Shown here: positions 63,176 through 64,000 of the stretch, in pieces | How the letters are laid out: every line of letters begins with the position of its first letter | How positions within the stretch are numbered: the stretch's first letter is position 1 | Source: Nostoc sp. UHCC 0926 | GTDB lineage: Bacteria > Cyanobacteriota > Cyanobacteriia > Cyanobacteriales > Nostocaceae | Direction of reading: 5' to 3' | NCBI RefSeq assembly: GCF_028623165.1 | Contig: NZ_CP117770.1 | Span: 1-64,000, forward strand | Length of the DNA stretch: 64,000 nucleotides | The notes under the pieces: model-generated | The model's input: the letters and a program-made list of their open reading frames with translations, nothing else | The model's database searches: none | What the model was told of the DNA's origin: nothing | Position numbers and translations under genes: made by a program

Positions 63176-64000
63176 ATGCTCAGTGACCAAGAATTTGAAC
63201 AATGGTGTCATCGGCTCGGTTTACCAGAGACGACAAAAGAATTTGTACAGCAAATCCGTTGTTCGGAGCCTGTAAGGAAAGTAGGTGGCGGGGCGAAAAA
63301 TGTTTGTGGTAGCTACCCAAGCCACAAAATGGGAAAAACGATTCAGTTTGAGTCCCACAAAGTAGAATTGCCTGCGATCGTAGAGTACGAAAACGACGAA
63401 GATGTTCTGGAGTACTATGACCAACCAGTTCGTCTAAGCATATCATTTGAGTCGAAAAGCGGGCGTAGGGTGGTGACGAGTCATATTCCTGATTTCTTAG
63501 TGATTCGGCATAACTGTGCAGGGTTTGAAGAATGGAAAACTAGCGAACGTCTCAAAACACTCACTCACAAACAACCCACAAGGTATCAACAAAACGAAAA
63601 TGGTAAATGGCAGGCTCCACCGGTAGAAACTAAAGTTCAATCATTGGGGCTTTACTATCACCTTCGTACAGATCAGGAAATAAACTGGATTGCTTACCGC
63701 AACCATCAGTTTTTGAGGGTTTACTTGAGCCAAGAGAATATAGTTAATCCAGAAGCAAGGACAAGAATTATTGAATCTGTTACAGCTAATCCGGGGATGA
63801 CCCTGAAACAATTACTCTTATCAACAAATACCAGTTGGGTAGATGATATTTATGCCTTGATTGCAACAAAGCAGTTATATGTAGACTTGAAAGGCATAGG
63901 GTTGAGTGAACCAGAAAAAGTTCATCTGTTTAGTAGCCAGCAGGTAGCAGAAGCTTATAACTTAATCATGTCTAAAAAGGCTGCTGCCACCCTTGATAAG
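63176..64000 (+). CDS. tnsA: TnsA-like transposase endonuclease (open at window end)
   Basis: An open frame of 275 codons from the ATG at 63176 without a stop. The N-terminal half is the TnsA endonuclease: IPDFLVI (catalytic D) and FEEWKTSERL (E-x-K-like). The next 100 residues have the winged-helix that binds TnsC (PGMTLKQLLLSTNTSWVDDIYALI). TnsA of Tn7 cuts the 5' ends at transposon termini. The frame could continue as a TnsAB fusion, as in type I-B and I-D CRISPR-associated transposons. Continuing sequence is needed to decide. Confidence 0.85.
   Translation, partial: MLSDQEFEQWCHRLGLPETTKEFVQQIRCSEPVRKVGGGAKNVCGSYPSHKMGKTIQFESHKVELPAIVEYENDEDVLEYYDQPVRLSISFESKSGRRVVTSHIPDFLVIRHNCAGFEEWKTSERLKTLTHKQPTRYQQNENGKWQAPPVETKVQSLGLYYHLRTDQEINWIAYRNHQFLRVYLSQENIVNPEARTRIIESVTANPGMTLKQLLLSTNTSWVDDIYALIATKQLYVDLKGIGLSEPEKVHLFSSQQVAEAYNLIMSKKAAATLDK

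Noticed and set aside
63180..63446. Minus-strand frames opposite the TnsA start
   Set aside because: They are antisense to a clear TnsA reading frame and have no motifs.

Overview
The window reads as accessory DNA of a filamentous, heterocyst-type cyanobacterium (Nostoc/Anabaena-like). The clues are many HIP1 octamers (GCGATCGC), an nblA gene, a plastoquinol (alternative) oxidase, a cyanobacterial plasmid replication gene of the CyRepA1 type, and the G-rich intergenic repeats common in Nostocales. The replication gene, a second DnaB with a loader-like partner, the transposons and the many broken genes suggest a plasmid or an integrated plasmid/prophage rather than core chromosome. That placement is inference.

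Layout. 0-3 kb: small genes and decayed genes punctuated by a 13-bp repeat, including a CoiA-like/GIY-YIG protein split by a one-base frameshift. 3-7 kb: a GIY-YIG nuclease facing a 1009-residue Tn3-family transposase. 7-11.7 kb: AlkB-like dioxygenase, frameshifted CyRepA1-type replication protein, and nblA. 12.4-20 kb: a run of minus-strand redox and stress genes (GMC oxidoreductase, plastoquinol oxidase, universal stress protein, nitroreductase, NmrA-like and DsbA-like proteins). 20.1-26.8 kb: a 2024-residue Ser/Thr-kinase/AAA/GAF/PAS/histidine-kinase hybrid overlapping its LuxR-type response regulator.

27-38.6 kb holds two diverged copies of one module. The first has been cut by a deletion and two small palindromic insertions; the second is intact. 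Between them lies a conflict-type locus: a SAV_2336-like/AAA/CHAT-protease protein whose 5' end is missing next to an IS1341-like tnpB element, plus a truncated effector-associated gene. 37-47.7 kb is a plus-strand plasmid/phage early module: unknown small proteins, a NPPY methyltransferase, a Gp37/Gp68-like protein, a replication-O-like protein, DnaB, an ASCH protein and a C5-cytosine methyltransferase.

48-56.8 kb is an AT-rich minus-strand island. Its last two genes, a 1143-residue SF2 helicase with a C-terminal PD-(D/E)XK nuclease and a translationally coupled 710-residue partner, match the architecture of the plasmid-destroying DdmDE system. Four further genes precede them, one a tandem Phd-like antitoxin protein. 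57-61 kb contains a glycosyltransferase pseudogene and a short-chain dehydrogenase split by an IS4/IS701-type insertion with a clear 4-bp target duplication. At the right edge, three direct repeats followed by a TnsA gene running off the window mark one end of a Tn7-like transposon, whose core and possible CRISPR cargo lie outside the window.
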